64,000 nt of DNA from Christensenellaceae bacterium. Its GTDB lineage: Bacteria; Bacillota; Clostridia; Christensenellales; Aristaeellaceae. Position numbers and translations under genes: made by a program. The notes beneath the pieces are model-generated. The model ran no database searches, was not told the origin of the DNA, and saw only the letters and a list, made by a program, of their open reading frames with translations. Of this stretch, positions 17,413 to 25,744 are shown piece after piece (the stretch's first letter is position 1; each line of letters opens with the position of its first letter). The DNA lies in the NCBI GenBank assembly GCA_020025205.1, contig JAHHSO010000006.1, positions 1 through 64,000 of the forward strand. Reading direction: 5' to 3'.

Positions 17413-18294
17413 TCAGAGATTTTCTGCAACAACGCGTTCGATCAGTGCTTTTTGTGCATCGGTGAGCATCGGGAATGGCGCACGACATACGCCGCAGTCA
17501 AGGCCCTGTGTCATCAGAATGTGCTTGATAGACGGGAACAGCGAGCAGGAAACGAGTGCGTCCATGATGTTGTTAGCCCGGCGCTGAAGGGCCTGTGCGG
17601 CTTCGATGTCGCGTGCCTGATAGGCGGCCTCCATCCTGGTGAACAGCGGAAGCGTAAAATTGAAGGTGGAACCAATGGCACCGTCTGCGCCGAGGATGCG
17701 TGCGCCCAGATAGACTTCGTCAAAGCCGCCAAAAACGGTCAAGTCGGGATTGATCGACTTGATGCGCTCAATCTGATGCAGATTGAGGCTGGTCTGCTTG
17801 ACGCCGTCAACCGTGCCGTCTTTGAGCATGGCGCGGATATCGGGGTCGTTCAGGTTGATTTCCACGCCTGTGTTGCCCGGAAAGTTGTACAGATAGAGCG
17901 GCAAATCTGCGGCGCTGCGCAGGGCGCGCATGTAGTCGGCAATCTGCTTCATGCTGAATTTGTAGTAGTATGGCACAGTGGAGATCATCGCATCGTATCC
18001 CAAAAGTTCGGCTGTCTTGGCATACTCAACAGCTTCATATGTTGCCATGGCAGCCACGGAGCCCATGAGCTTTGTGGCGCTGCGATGCGCATAGCCAGCG
18101 GCAGCTTCAAGCCCCGCTATGCGTTCTTCATGGGTGAGCATCGGACATTCGGCGCTGCTGCCGCCGATCAGGAAGCCGGATGCACCTTCTGCAAGGGTCT
18201 TGTCCATCAGCCTGTGCAGCACGGCGGGATTGAAACGGTTGTCCGCATCAAAAGGGGTCACAGCAGCGACCCAGAACCCATTGAGTTTATTCAT
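17413..18294 (-). CDS. DapA/NanA-family aldolase, N-acetylneuraminate-lyase-like
   Basis: 293 residues. The TIM-barrel class I aldolase signature is clear: GGSSAE (44-49), the catalytic tyrosine in YNFPG (Tyr136) and the Schiff-base lysine in GVKQTS (Lys166). The VKQTS and AIGSTFNF segments resemble sialic acid lyase (VKQTAGD, AIGSTYN) more than dihydrodipicolinate synthase. It probably splits N-acetylneuraminate or a related 2-keto acid to pyruvate plus a sugar. It lies 53 bases behind a HAD phosphatase gene, likely in one transcript. A YhcH-type protein at 31.5 kb would fit sialate use, but no transporter or epimerase is near. Confidence 0.85.
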   Translation of the reverse strand: MNKLNGFWVAAVTPFDADNRFNPAVLHRLMDKTLAEGASGFLIGGSSAECPMLTHEERIAGLEAAAGYAHRSATKLMGSVAAMATYEAVEYAKTAELLGYDAMISTVPYYYKFSMKQIADYMRALRSAADLPLYLYNFPGNTGVEINLNDPDIRAMLKDGTVDGVKQTSLNLHQIERIKSINPDLTVFGGFDEVYLGARILGADGAIGSTFNFTLPLFTRMEAAYQARDIEAAQALQRRANNIMDALVSCSLFPSIKHILMTQGLDCGVCRAPFPMLTDAQKALIERVVAENL

Positions 18295-18347
18295 GATGAT
18301 TCTCCTTGATCATACGAAAGATCCCGTTTGATTGAAAGGCAAAGGTA

Positions 18348-18926
18348 TCAGCCCTGAAAGGGAGAAATCTGCCCATGCTTGAGGATGTACCCTTCCCGTG
18401 CGCAGCGGAGCAGCGGGCCATCGGATTTGATGCTGTCTGTGTACATGGCGCGGATTTCGTAATCCCCCAGCAGCTCACCGATACGGCGCAGCTTTTCCTC
18501 ACCTTTGCAGTTTTTGCCAATGAGCTGTCCGGTGGTGACGTCGCAGCGCGTGCCGATAAGCGTGTCCATCCCCAGCACTTCCACAGCATATTTCAGCTCA
18601 AATTCAGGTGAAGCTGACGCGATGACGATGGGCAGGTCGCGCGGCGTGGACTGAAACCAGGAACCGATTTTTTTGAGCGTCTTTTCCTGCTGCCAGAATA
18701 GGCGTGCTTCCTCTTGCAGGCTGCAAACCCGGCTGATCTCTCCAAACAGTTCGCTCTTAAAGGCTGTCAGGTTGATTTTACCCCGAGCCAGACGAAAAAG
18801 AAGCGCAAACAGGTGCGGCATGCGTTTGAAGAGCACGGGATGTCGGCGCAGACAGAAAAGAGAGAGATCAAAGGTGGAATCGCCGTCATAAATGGTTCCA
18901 TCAAAATCATAGACGTCAATCAGCAT
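18348..18926 (-). CDS. HAD-superfamily phosphatase (IB subfamily, SerB-like)
   Basis: 192 residues. Motif I is YDFDGT (Asp7, Asp9), motif II ASASPE, and motif IV YTDSIKSDGPLL, all in order for HAD phosphohydrolases. The cap inserted after motif I is helical and similar to phosphoserine-phosphatase-like IB proteins. It removes phosphate from a small substrate that cannot be told from sequence. GGAGG precedes the ATG, and the aldolase gene follows 53 bases downstream. Confidence 0.85.
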   Translation of the reverse strand: MLIDVYDFDGTIYDGDSTFDLSLFCLRRHPVLFKRMPHLFALLFRLARGKINLTAFKSELFGEISRVCSLQEEARLFWQQEKTLKKIGSWFQSTPRDLPIVIASASPEFELKYAVEVLGMDTLIGTRCDVTTGQLIGKNCKGEEKLRRIGELLGDYEIRAMYTDSIKSDGPLLRCAREGYILKHGQISPFQG

Positions 18927-19017
18927 AAAGGGCCTCCTTGTCTGTTTTCATCAGATAGTATATCATTTATTTCGGCAAAAAGGAAGGCGGACAGCGGACT
19001 GCAAAAAAAGAAAAGGA

Positions 19018-19046
19018 TTGCGGAGCATGTCCGTTTATGGTATACT
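19018..19046 (+). promoter_or_regulatory. Promoter of the riboswitch-MATE transcript
   Basis: TTGCGG (19018-19023) and TATACT (19041-19046) with a 17-base spacer. Transcription would start just before the aptamer. Confidence 0.7.
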
Positions 19047-19057
19047 CATTCGGATGT

Positions 19058-19121
19058 GCTTATATAAGTTCGCGATTGGGCGGACGTCTCTACAAACTAC
19101 CGCAATAGTTTTGCTATAAGC
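19058..19121 (+). promoter_or_regulatory. Purine-class riboswitch aptamer (guanine-type core), variant loops
   Basis: P1 pairs GCTT (19058-19061) with AAGC (19118-19121). P2 pairs GTTCGC (19068-19073) with GCGGAC (19080-19085) around GATTGG. The joining segment GTCTCTAC matches the conserved GUUUCUAC. P3 pairs AAACTA (19094-19099) with TAGTTT (19106-19111) around CCGCAA. The J3/1 segment TGCTAT places C at 19114, the position (C74 in xpt) that pairs with guanine. Both kissing loops have 6 bases instead of the usual 7 (GAUAUGG and CCGUAAA in xpt). It controls the MATE-kinase gene 70 bases downstream. Confidence 0.85.
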
Positions 19122-19163
19122 CGGAAAAGCAAGCCGGTGAAAGAAAAACTATTGCGTTTTTTT
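19101..19163 (+). terminator. Riboswitch expression platform: terminator overlapping aptamer P3
   Basis: CGCAATAGTTTT (19101-19112) pairs perfectly with AAAACTATTGCG (19145-19156), followed by seven T. The 5' arm contains the L3 loop and the P3 3' strand of the aptamer, so ligand-bound aptamer and terminator exclude each other: ligand should prevent termination (ON switch). TCTCTACAAA (19087-19096) can also pair with TTTGTAGAGA (19161-19170), extending the ligand-free stem. Confidence 0.8.
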
Positions 19164-19191
19164 GTAGAGAAAAGAAAGAACAGGAGGAAAA

Positions 19192-21168
19192 ATGGAAGGG
19201 AATCGAATCTTGGGAGAAGAGAAACCCGCAAAGCTTTTGCTCAAATTCTCTGTGCCCTGTGTAGCAGGGCTTTTGATCAGCGCTTTTTACAACATTGTTG
19301 ATCAGATCTTCATTGGAAACAGCAGTCTGGGCTATCTGGGCAATGCCGCAACGGGCATTTCATTCCCCATCATCTGCGTAGCCAATGCCTTTGCCTGGTG
19401 TGTAGGAGACGGTGCGGCGACATTTTTGAGCATCTGTGCCGGACGACAGGACAGCGACAGCGCACATAAATGCGTGGGCACGGGATTGAGCGCAGCGCTT
19501 ATGATCAGCCTGATTCTGACTGCCGTCAGTCTGACATTTTCCAAGCCGCTGATGAAGCTCTTTGGAGCATCGCAGGCAACGCTTGAATTGTCGGTAGAAT
19601 ATTTCAGAATCATTGCGCTTTTCTTCCCCGCATATCTTCTGCTCAACGTGATGAATGGTATGATCCGGGCGGATGGCAGTCCCATGTATGCCATGCTCGC
19701 CATGAGTGCAGGCGCTGTTGTGAACATCATTCTCGATCCCGTGTTCATTTTCATGATGGACTGGGGGATTCGCGGCGCGGCTATCGCAACAGCTGTCGGC
19801 CAAATGATCTCGTTTATTGTGTGTGCAGTGTACTTTTTAAGGCCCAAGATGTTTAAGCTGCAAAAGTCGAGTTTTAAAATCGACGGACAGATGCTCAAAA
19901 CGCTGGTACAGATGGGCGGCTCAACATTTATTACTCAGATTTCGATTGTTGTTGTGCTGCTTCTGAGCAATGTGATGCTCTTTCATTTCGGAGCATTATC
20001 TGTTTATGGCAGCGACATTCCCATTTCCGTGTTCAGCATTCAAACGAAGGTGACTACAATTGTCATCAACATCGTTGTCGGCATTGCGCTGGGCGGACAG
20101 CCGATTCTGGGCTACAATTACGGCGCGAAGAAAATGGATCGCGTAAGGGAAACATACCGGCTGATTTTGATTCTGTGTTTGACAGTAGGAATGATAGCGA
20201 CGGTGATGTTTGAATGTTTTCCCGAGGCCATAGTCGGCCTGTTTGGGGGCGGAGATGCGCTGTATATGGATTTTGCCGTCAAGACGTTCAGAATCTTTTT
20301 GTCCCTGACGGTTGTTACCTGCATGGTGAAGCTGACATCCATCTTCTTTCAGGCAATTGGTAAATCCATGCAGGCGATGACGACATCAATCATCCGCGAT
20401 ATGCTGTGTTTTGTTGCCTTCACGCTGCTGCTGTGCCGTGTTCTGGAAGCGAGACAGCCGGGAACAGGCATTTATGGCATTCTGCTGGCGGGGCCGCTTG
20501 CTGACATTGTGGCGGGCATTGTGGTGCTTGTTTTGACGGTGAACTTCTTCAGCCATTTGCCAAAAGATCAGCCTGAAGAGGAAAAACATCCTGCCCTTTG
20601 CGCATCTGTTCCCGGCCCGATTCTGACCATTGCCAGAGAGCATGGCACAGGCGGCAAGCAGATTGGCAAACTGGCTGCGGAAAAGCTGAATGTGCCGTTT
20701 TATTCCAAGGAGATGACGGCACTGGCTGCGCAGGAAAGCGGCCTTGCAGGGGCGTTTATTTCGGATGTGAACCAGACCATGTTTCGTCAGCTCTACCTGA
20801 GCACGACAGTCGTGCAGCAGGCGGTTATCGCACAGGAACAGATTATCAGAAAGATTGCAGATCAGGGCGCCTGCGTGCTGGTGGGACGTGCGGCGGATCA
20901 TGTGCTGCGGGAATATGACAATGTGGTCAGCGTATTTCTGTATGCTCCGCAAGAGGTGCGCGTGAAGAACATCTGCGAGATGTACGGGGACACGCCGGAG
21001 GAGGCCCGTGTGCAGATGATGCGTTCGGATGAAGCGCGCGCTTCGTATTACAGAAATATCTCCGGCAGAGAATGGCGTGATATGGAAAATTATGATCTTT
21101 GTTTAGATGTGTCCATCGGCAGAGAAAAGGCCGCAGAGATCATAGCGGACTATGTGAAATCCCGATAA
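19192..21168 (+). CDS. MATE-family efflux transporter fused to a cytidylate-kinase-like domain
   Basis: 658 residues. Residues 1-460 form a 12-helix MATE pump (LLKFSVPCVAGLLISAFYN start, PILGYNYGAKK near the middle), which exports cations or small organic molecules using an ion gradient. Residues about 473-656 form a cytidylate-kinase-like domain: LTIAREHGTGGKQIGKLAAE is a P-loop variant, followed by VLVGRAADHVL. The kinase-like part would face the cytoplasm. The gene is preceded by a purine riboswitch, so its substrate may be a purine or a purine-derived toxic compound. AGGAGG ends 5 bases before the ATG. I know MATE-like and CMK-like genes as separate families; the joined form is uncommon. 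Confidence 0.9.
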   Translation: MEGNRILGEEKPAKLLLKFSVPCVAGLLISAFYNIVDQIFIGNSSLGYLGNAATGISFPIICVANAFAWCVGDGAATFLSICAGRQDSDSAHKCVGTGLSAALMISLILTAVSLTFSKPLMKLFGASQATLELSVEYFRIIALFFPAYLLLNVMNGMIRADGSPMYAMLAMSAGAVVNIILDPVFIFMMDWGIRGAAIATAVGQMISFIVCAVYFLRPKMFKLQKSSFKIDGQMLKTLVQMGGSTFITQISIVVVLLLSNVMLFHFGALSVYGSDIPISVFSIQTKVTTIVINIVVGIALGGQPILGYNYGAKKMDRVRETYRLILILCLTVGMIATVMFECFPEAIVGLFGGGDALYMDFAVKTFRIFLSLTVVTCMVKLTSIFFQAIGKSMQAMTTSIIRDMLCFVAFTLLLCRVLEARQPGTGIYGILLAGPLADIVAGIVVLVLTVNFFSHLPKDQPEEEKHPALCASVPGPILTIAREHGTGGKQIGKLAAEKLNVPFYSKEMTALAAQESGLAGAFISDVNQTMFRQLYLSTTVVQQAVIAQEQIIRKIADQGACVLVGRAADHVLREYDNVVSVFLYAPQEVRVKNICEMYGDTPEEARVQMMRSDEARASYYRNISGREWRDMENYDLCLDVSIGREKAAEIIADYVKSR

Positions 21169-21190
21169 ACGACTTTTTCCTAAAATCAAG

Positions 21191-21311
21191 GGGCTGTACC
21201 CAAAAACGCTTCTCAAAAATTCAGGACGCATCAAAGTGAAAAATTCCAGCAGGAAGACAGAACATGCCTTGATTTCCTGCTGGAATTGATTGGATGGTTT
21301 TTGTACAGCCT
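21191..21311. repeat. MITE-like dispersed repeat, copy 1
   Basis: A 120-base palindromic element. The ends GGGCTGTACCCAAAAAC and GTTTTTGTACAGCC are inverted repeats, and AATTCCAGCAGGAA pairs with TTCCTGCTGGAATT in the centre. A second copy in opposite orientation is at 57688-57782. It could also act as a terminator for the flanking convergent genes. Confidence 0.7.
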
Positions 21312-21322
21312 CTGCCATTTTC

Positions 21323-21577
21323 TTATTTGTCGATTTCAACGATTTTTTCACAGTGTGAACAGTGATAAGTATGCGTTTTGGCAAACAGCAGCCGGACCAG
21401 ATTGATGAAGCCGGAGGGACATCGTAAGAATTTTCTGTCCATGAGGATATAAAGAGCAAGGAACAGTATGCTGAGCGTAAAAAATGGCCATTTGAGATTG
21501 CCTGCAATCAAACATACACAGAAGAGTGTCAGAAAAATAGAAGCCAGAATGATGTGCTGGAATTTGATTTTTCGCAT
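21323..21577 (-). CDS. Small membrane protein with C-terminal CxxC
   Basis: 84 residues from an ATG at 21577 that has GGAGA 8 bases upstream. Two hydrophobic helices (about residues 8-47) are followed by a basic stretch and CSHCEKIVEIDK at the end. Two cysteines upstream in KFLRCPSG might complete a metal site. Function unknown; many Clostridia carry such short two-helix zinc-ribbon proteins. Its stop codon is 12 bases from the repeat element. Confidence 0.55.
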   Translation of the reverse strand: MRKIKFQHIILASIFLTLFCVCLIAGNLKWPFFTLSILFLALYILMDRKFLRCPSGFINLVRLLFAKTHTYHCSHCEKIVEIDK

Positions 21578-21655
21578 AATCCGATCTCCATTTTCTGTTT
21601 TGACCATTATAACACAGATGAATACTGTGGATGTACGAATTTGAAATATAAAAAT

Positions 21656-21684
21656 GCCCGCATCCGAAATGCTCGGATACGGGC
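21656..21684. terminator. Terminator after glgP
   Basis: GCCCG-ATCCGA (from 21656) pairs with TCGGAT-CGGGC (to 21684), with one base mismatch inside, an A run on the left and a T run on the right. It can stop transcription from both sides. Confidence 0.75.
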
Positions 21685-21698
21685 TGTTTTTAAAAGGC

Positions 21699-24167
21699 TT
21701 AGCCTTTGCGGGTCAGGGGCTTGAGATGCCAGATCTTGTCGTTGTATTCGCGAATCGTGCGGTCGGACGAGAAGATGCCGCTCTTGGCCACGTTGATGAT
21801 TTCCTTGCGCGTCCATGCCTTCTTGTCAAGGTAATCATCGCCCAGACGGTGCTGCGCCTGCTGATAGGAGCCAAAGTCCTTGAGCACGAGATAGGGATCA
21901 GCCATGCCGCCGTTATCGGAGAACACGAGCGCATGATACAGGCCTTCAAACATCCTCGGATTTTCCGGCGTGAGGCTGCCGTCAAAGAGCATGTTCAGCG
22001 CGCGGCGGAGTTCCGCGTTTGTCTCGTAGATGTCCAAAGAACGATAGGTACCCGGCGCGGCGTAGATTGCTTCGACCTCCTTGGAGCGCAGGCCGAAGAT
22101 GTAGCAGTTATCCTTGCCCACAAGGTCTGCAATCTCAACGTTTGCGCCATCCAGCGTGCCGATGGTGACAGCGCCGTTCATCATGAACTTCATGTTGCCG
22201 GTGCCGCTGGCCTCCTTGGACGCGGTAGACAGCTGTTCGCTGACCTCGCTGGCGGGCATGAGCATCTCAGCAGTAGAAACATTGTAGTTCTGCAGGAAGA
22301 CAATCTTGATCATCTTGCTGGCGCGTTCGTGCGCGGCAACCTTTTCTGCCAGAACGTTGATGAAGTGAATGATCTCCTTGGCGCGGCGATAGCCCGGGGC
22401 AGCCTTGGCGCCGAAGATGAACGTGCGCGGTGCCATGGTGTAGTTGGGATCGTCACAGATGCGGTTGTACAGAACAAGGATATGCAGCGCGTTGAGCAGC
22501 TGGCGCTTGTATTCGTGCAGACGCTTGACCTGAACGTCGAACATGGTGTCCGGATCAAGGCGGATGCCCTGGTGACGCTCAATCCAGCGGGAGAAGCGCG
22601 CCTTGTTTTCGTGCTTGATGGCGGCAAATTTATCCACGAAGGCAGCATCGTCTGCATAAGGCAGCAGATTTTCCAGCTCCATCAGATCCTTGCGCCAGCC
22701 TTGACCGATGGTTTCATCCAGCAGGCTGGACAGGCTCGGGTTGGCCAGCATCAGCCAGCGGCGCGGCGTGATGCCGTTCGTGATGGCCATGAACTTCTCA
22801 GGCATGATCTGATAGTAGTCAGCAAAGGTGCTGCGCTGAAGGATCTGGCCATGCAGTTGGGAAACGCCGTTGATCGCGTGGGAATACGCGATGCACATGT
22901 TGGCCATGTGTGCCTGATCGTAAGCGAGAATGGCCATGTGGCCGATGCGTTCCCACTGACCGGGGAAGCGGTCGAACAGCTTGAGGCACAGGCGGCGGTT
23001 CAGTTCCTGCATGATGGAGTAAATGCGCGGGAGCGTTTCGCGCATCATGCTCTCCGGCCACTTTTCCAGTGCTTCGGCCATGATGGTGTGGTTGGTGTAG
23101 GCGACGGTTGCCTCAGTGATGCGCTCGGCTTCTTCCCACGGCAGACGCTCCTCGTCAATCAGAATGCGCATCAGCTCGGGAATGACCATAGCCGGGTGCG
23201 TATCATTGATGTGGAAGGCGACCTTTTCAGGCAGCAGCGCCATGTTGGAGCCGTAGATGCGCTTGAAGTCGCGGATTGCATACTGAAGCGTGGCGCTGAC
23301 GAGGAAGTACTCCTGCATCAGGCGGAGCTTCTTGCCGTTGTAGGTGTTATCCTCCGGATAGAGCACCTTGGAAATCTGCGCGGCAAGGGAATTGCGGTCG
23401 TTGGTGGAGCCGCTGAAATCGCCGGCAGAGAATTTTTCGAGATTGAAGTTCTGCGGCAGCACGGCGCTCCATGTGCGCAGGCGGTCAACCACCTCGTTGT
23501 CGTAGCCGACGATCGGCAGATCATACGGAACGGCGATGACGTTTTCCGTGTTTTTGAGAGAAACATAGTTGTGCCCGCCGATCCAGTTTTCTACAAGCTG
23601 CCCGCCAAAGCGCACTTCCACGGCATCGCGCTGCGTGGGAATTTCCCAGGCGTTGCCATAGGTGAGCCATTCGTCCGGGACTTCAACCTGCTGGCCTTCG
23701 ACGATGCGCTGACGGAACAGGCCGTACTCATAGCGGATGGTGCAGCCCATGGCCGGCAGGTTCAGGGTCGCCAGGGAGTCCAGGAAGCAGGCAGCAAGGC
23801 GGCCCAAACCGCCGTTGCCCAGAGCGGGTTCCGGCTCTTCGTGCAGGACACCGCGCAGGGTCAGCCCCAGCTCGGCAAACGCCTCTTCATACTCCTTGGT
23901 GGAGCAGAGGTTGAGCAGGTTGTTGTGCAGCCAGCGGCCGGTTAAAAATTCGATGGACAGATAGTACAGGCGCTTGGCTTTCTCAGAGCGGCGGGCTTCT
24001 TTTTCAAAGCGCCACTTGAGCATGATCTGGTCGCGCACGGTAGACGCAACGGCAGCGTAAACCTGCTTGGGCGTCGCCTCCTCAATGGTGCAGCCGTAGT
24101 AGCGCAGCAGCTTGTTGAGGATGGATTCCTTAATGGTGTCCTTGTTGTATTCGGTCATCAGAGGCAT
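21699..24167 (-). CDS. glgP: Glycogen/alpha-glucan phosphorylase (GT35)
   Basis: 822 residues from the ATG at 24167, with GGAGGG 8 bases upstream. It releases glucose-1-phosphate from alpha-1,4-glucans using pyridoxal phosphate. Diagnostic segments are EPALGNGGLGRLAACFLDS, HINDTHPAM, VKRLHEYKRQLLN and EASGTGNMKFMMNGA, the last carrying the PLP lysine. Full family length. It is transcribed alone and ends at a hairpin. With the GH13, GH65, ROK and GalM-like genes in this window it supplies alpha-glucan breakdown, although no glycogen synthesis genes are here. Confidence 0.97.
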   Translation of the reverse strand: MPLMTEYNKDTIKESILNKLLRYYGCTIEEATPKQVYAAVASTVRDQIMLKWRFEKEARRSEKAKRLYYLSIEFLTGRWLHNNLLNLCSTKEYEEAFAELGLTLRGVLHEEPEPALGNGGLGRLAACFLDSLATLNLPAMGCTIRYEYGLFRQRIVEGQQVEVPDEWLTYGNAWEIPTQRDAVEVRFGGQLVENWIGGHNYVSLKNTENVIAVPYDLPIVGYDNEVVDRLRTWSAVLPQNFNLEKFSAGDFSGSTNDRNSLAAQISKVLYPEDNTYNGKKLRLMQEYFLVSATLQYAIRDFKRIYGSNMALLPEKVAFHINDTHPAMVIPELMRILIDEERLPWEEAERITEATVAYTNHTIMAEALEKWPESMMRETLPRIYSIMQELNRRLCLKLFDRFPGQWERIGHMAILAYDQAHMANMCIAYSHAINGVSQLHGQILQRSTFADYYQIMPEKFMAITNGITPRRWLMLANPSLSSLLDETIGQGWRKDLMELENLLPYADDAAFVDKFAAIKHENKARFSRWIERHQGIRLDPDTMFDVQVKRLHEYKRQLLNALHILVLYNRICDDPNYTMAPRTFIFGAKAAPGYRRAKEIIHFINVLAEKVAAHERASKMIKIVFLQNYNVSTAEMLMPASEVSEQLSTASKEASGTGNMKFMMNGAVTIGTLDGANVEIADLVGKDNCYIFGLRSKEVEAIYAAPGTYRSLDIYETNAELRRALNMLFDGSLTPENPRMFEGLYHALVFSDNGGMADPYLVLKDFGSYQQAQHRLGDDYLDKKAWTRKEIINVAKSGIFSSDRTIREYNDKIWHLKPLTRKG

Positions 24168-24568
24168 AATGAAAACCCTCCTGGTTCTTATATGACGGCG
24201 GAACTCCGCCGGGAAGTCAAATTCAGGCCGTGGAAAGACACACAGCCGTTGTTTATTATACCATAGAAGAAATAGGGTGACAAGGAAAAAACAGGATTTA
24301 TCAGGCCTGACCAAGAAAAACGGGCCGTTTCGATGAACAGGATGCAGGCCTTTTGCAAGAAGTCTGCCCAAAGACAGAAGAGATTATGTGCCGCGAGGCT
24401 GTTTTTTCTTTCAAAGCGGAGGGGCAAGGGGCTTTCCTCTGTTCCTGACCGCTTTGGCAAAATTTTCGGCCGTTCCTTGAAAGTGCCTCTGGATCTGTCA
24501 AAAGCTGCGCCATGCATTGTCCAATCCAGACAAAAACCGAAAGATTTCCGGAATACTGGTCTGATGAC
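24168..24568. other. Long divergent intergenic region
   Basis: About 400 bases between glgP and the kdgK promoter. No conserved RNA motif, repeat or gene with a ribosome binding site is seen. A 79-codon rightward reading frame at 24333 has no Shine-Dalgarno and atypical composition, so I left it out. The glgP promoter must lie here but I could not place it with confidence. Confidence 0.5.
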
Positions 24569-24597
24569 TTGATTTGCTTTGTCGGATCGTGTATAAT
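24569..24597 (+). promoter_or_regulatory. Promoter of kdgK
   Basis: TTGATT (24569-24574), 17 bases, TATAAT (24592-24597), followed by a 67-base leader. Confidence 0.7.
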
Positions 24598-24664
24598 ATT
24601 TGGCATAGTGAGGCAGTACGCTCTTGGCGTGCCGCGCTCAACATTTATCAAGGAGTGAATGACA

Positions 24665-25693
24665 ATGGCGCGTATTGTTACTCTCGGTGAAATCATGCTC
24701 CGTCTGAAGAGCCCGGCGCTGGAGCGCTTCTTCCAGAGCCCGTCTTTGGAGGCCACCTTCGGCGGCGGCGAAGCGAACGTTGCGGTGTCTTTGGCGAACT
24801 ACGGCATGGATGCGGCTTTCGTGACTGCGCTTCCCAACAACGCCATCGGCGAAGCCTGCCTGCGTGATGTCCGCAGCTTCGGCGTGGACGTGTCTGATAT
24901 CAAGATGGTGGATGGCCGTATGGGCATCTACTTCCTGGAGACCGGCTCCAACCAGCGTCCCTCCAAGGTCGTTTATGACCGTGCGGATTCCTGCATCGCC
25001 AAGGCTCCTGTCGATCTGTTCGACTGGAAGAAGATCTTTGACGGCGCGGACTGGTTCCACATCTCCGGCATCACTCCGGCGATCTCCGAGTCTGCGGCGC
25101 AGCTGTCTCTGGCGGCCTGCAAAGCGGCACACGAGATGGGTGTCACCGTTTCCTGCGACCTGAACTACCGCAAGAACCTGTGGAAGTACGGCAAGGAAGC
25201 CAAGGAAGTCATGACCGAGCTGACGAAGTTCGTTGATGTCGCCATCGCCAACGAGGAAGACTTCCAGAAGTCCCTGGGCATCACCGCTAAGGCGGATGTC
25301 GAGAGCGGCGAGCTGGATCGCGATGTTTACAAGACCATCGCGCAGACCGCTATGGAGATGTTCCCGAACCTCAAGCGCGTGGCGATCACGCTGCGTGAGT
25401 CCAAGAGCGCGGACACCAACTACTGGGCAGCCTGCATCTACGATGGCAAGGAGTTCTATGTCTCCCGTCGTTATGCGATCACCGATATCGTGGATCGCGT
25501 CGGCGGCGGCGACTCCTTCTCCGGCGGCCTGATCTATGGCCTGCTGACATACCCGACTCAGGCGGAAGCTCTGGAGTATGCGGTTGCGGCGTCCTGCCTC
25601 AAGCACACCATCTCCGGCGACTTCAACCGCGTGTCGGTGAAGGAAGTGGAGTCCCTGATGAACGGCTCCGGCTCCGGCCGCGTCGAGCGCTGA
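24665..25693 (+). CDS. kdgK: 2-keto-3-deoxygluconate kinase (PfkB family)
   Basis: 342 residues from the ATG at 24665, 9 bases after AGGAG (an ATG at 24659 is too close). It has the N-terminal FGGGEANVAVSLANYG and the C-terminal GGGDSFSGG anion-hole/catalytic motif of PfkB sugar kinases, and resembles KdgK, which phosphorylates 2-keto-3-deoxygluconate from uronate or gluconate breakdown. No KDPG aldolase is adjacent. Its codons favour C/G at third positions (for example CTG, TCC, GGC) far more than neighbouring genes, which suggests high expression or recent acquisition. Confidence 0.88.
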   Translation: MARIVTLGEIMLRLKSPALERFFQSPSLEATFGGGEANVAVSLANYGMDAAFVTALPNNAIGEACLRDVRSFGVDVSDIKMVDGRMGIYFLETGSNQRPSKVVYDRADSCIAKAPVDLFDWKKIFDGADWFHISGITPAISESAAQLSLAACKAAHEMGVTVSCDLNYRKNLWKYGKEAKEVMTELTKFVDVAIANEEDFQKSLGITAKADVESGELDRDVYKTIAQTAMEMFPNLKRVAITLRESKSADTNYWAACIYDGKEFYVSRRYAITDIVDRVGGGDSFSGGLIYGLLTYPTQAEALEYAVAASCLKHTISGDFNRVSVKEVESLMNGSGSGRVER

Positions 25694-25704
25694 TTGCAAC
25701 ACAT

Positions 25705-25744
25705 AAAGTCCCGTCTGCTGAAAAAAGCCGGCGGGGCTTTTTTG
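25705..25744 (+). terminator. Terminator after kdgK
   Basis: AAAGTCCCGTC (25705-25715) pairs with GGCGGGGCTTT (25730-25740), with two wobbles, and is followed by TTTTG. Confidence 0.75.

Noticed and set aside
21654..23945. 763-codon rightward frame antisense to glgP
   Set aside because: The minus strand encodes full-length glycogen phosphorylase with all motifs; the antisense frame has none and no start signal.
24638..25702. 354-codon leftward frame antisense to kdgK
   Set aside because: kdgK has clear PfkB motifs and start signals; its high GC3 creates the open antisense frame.
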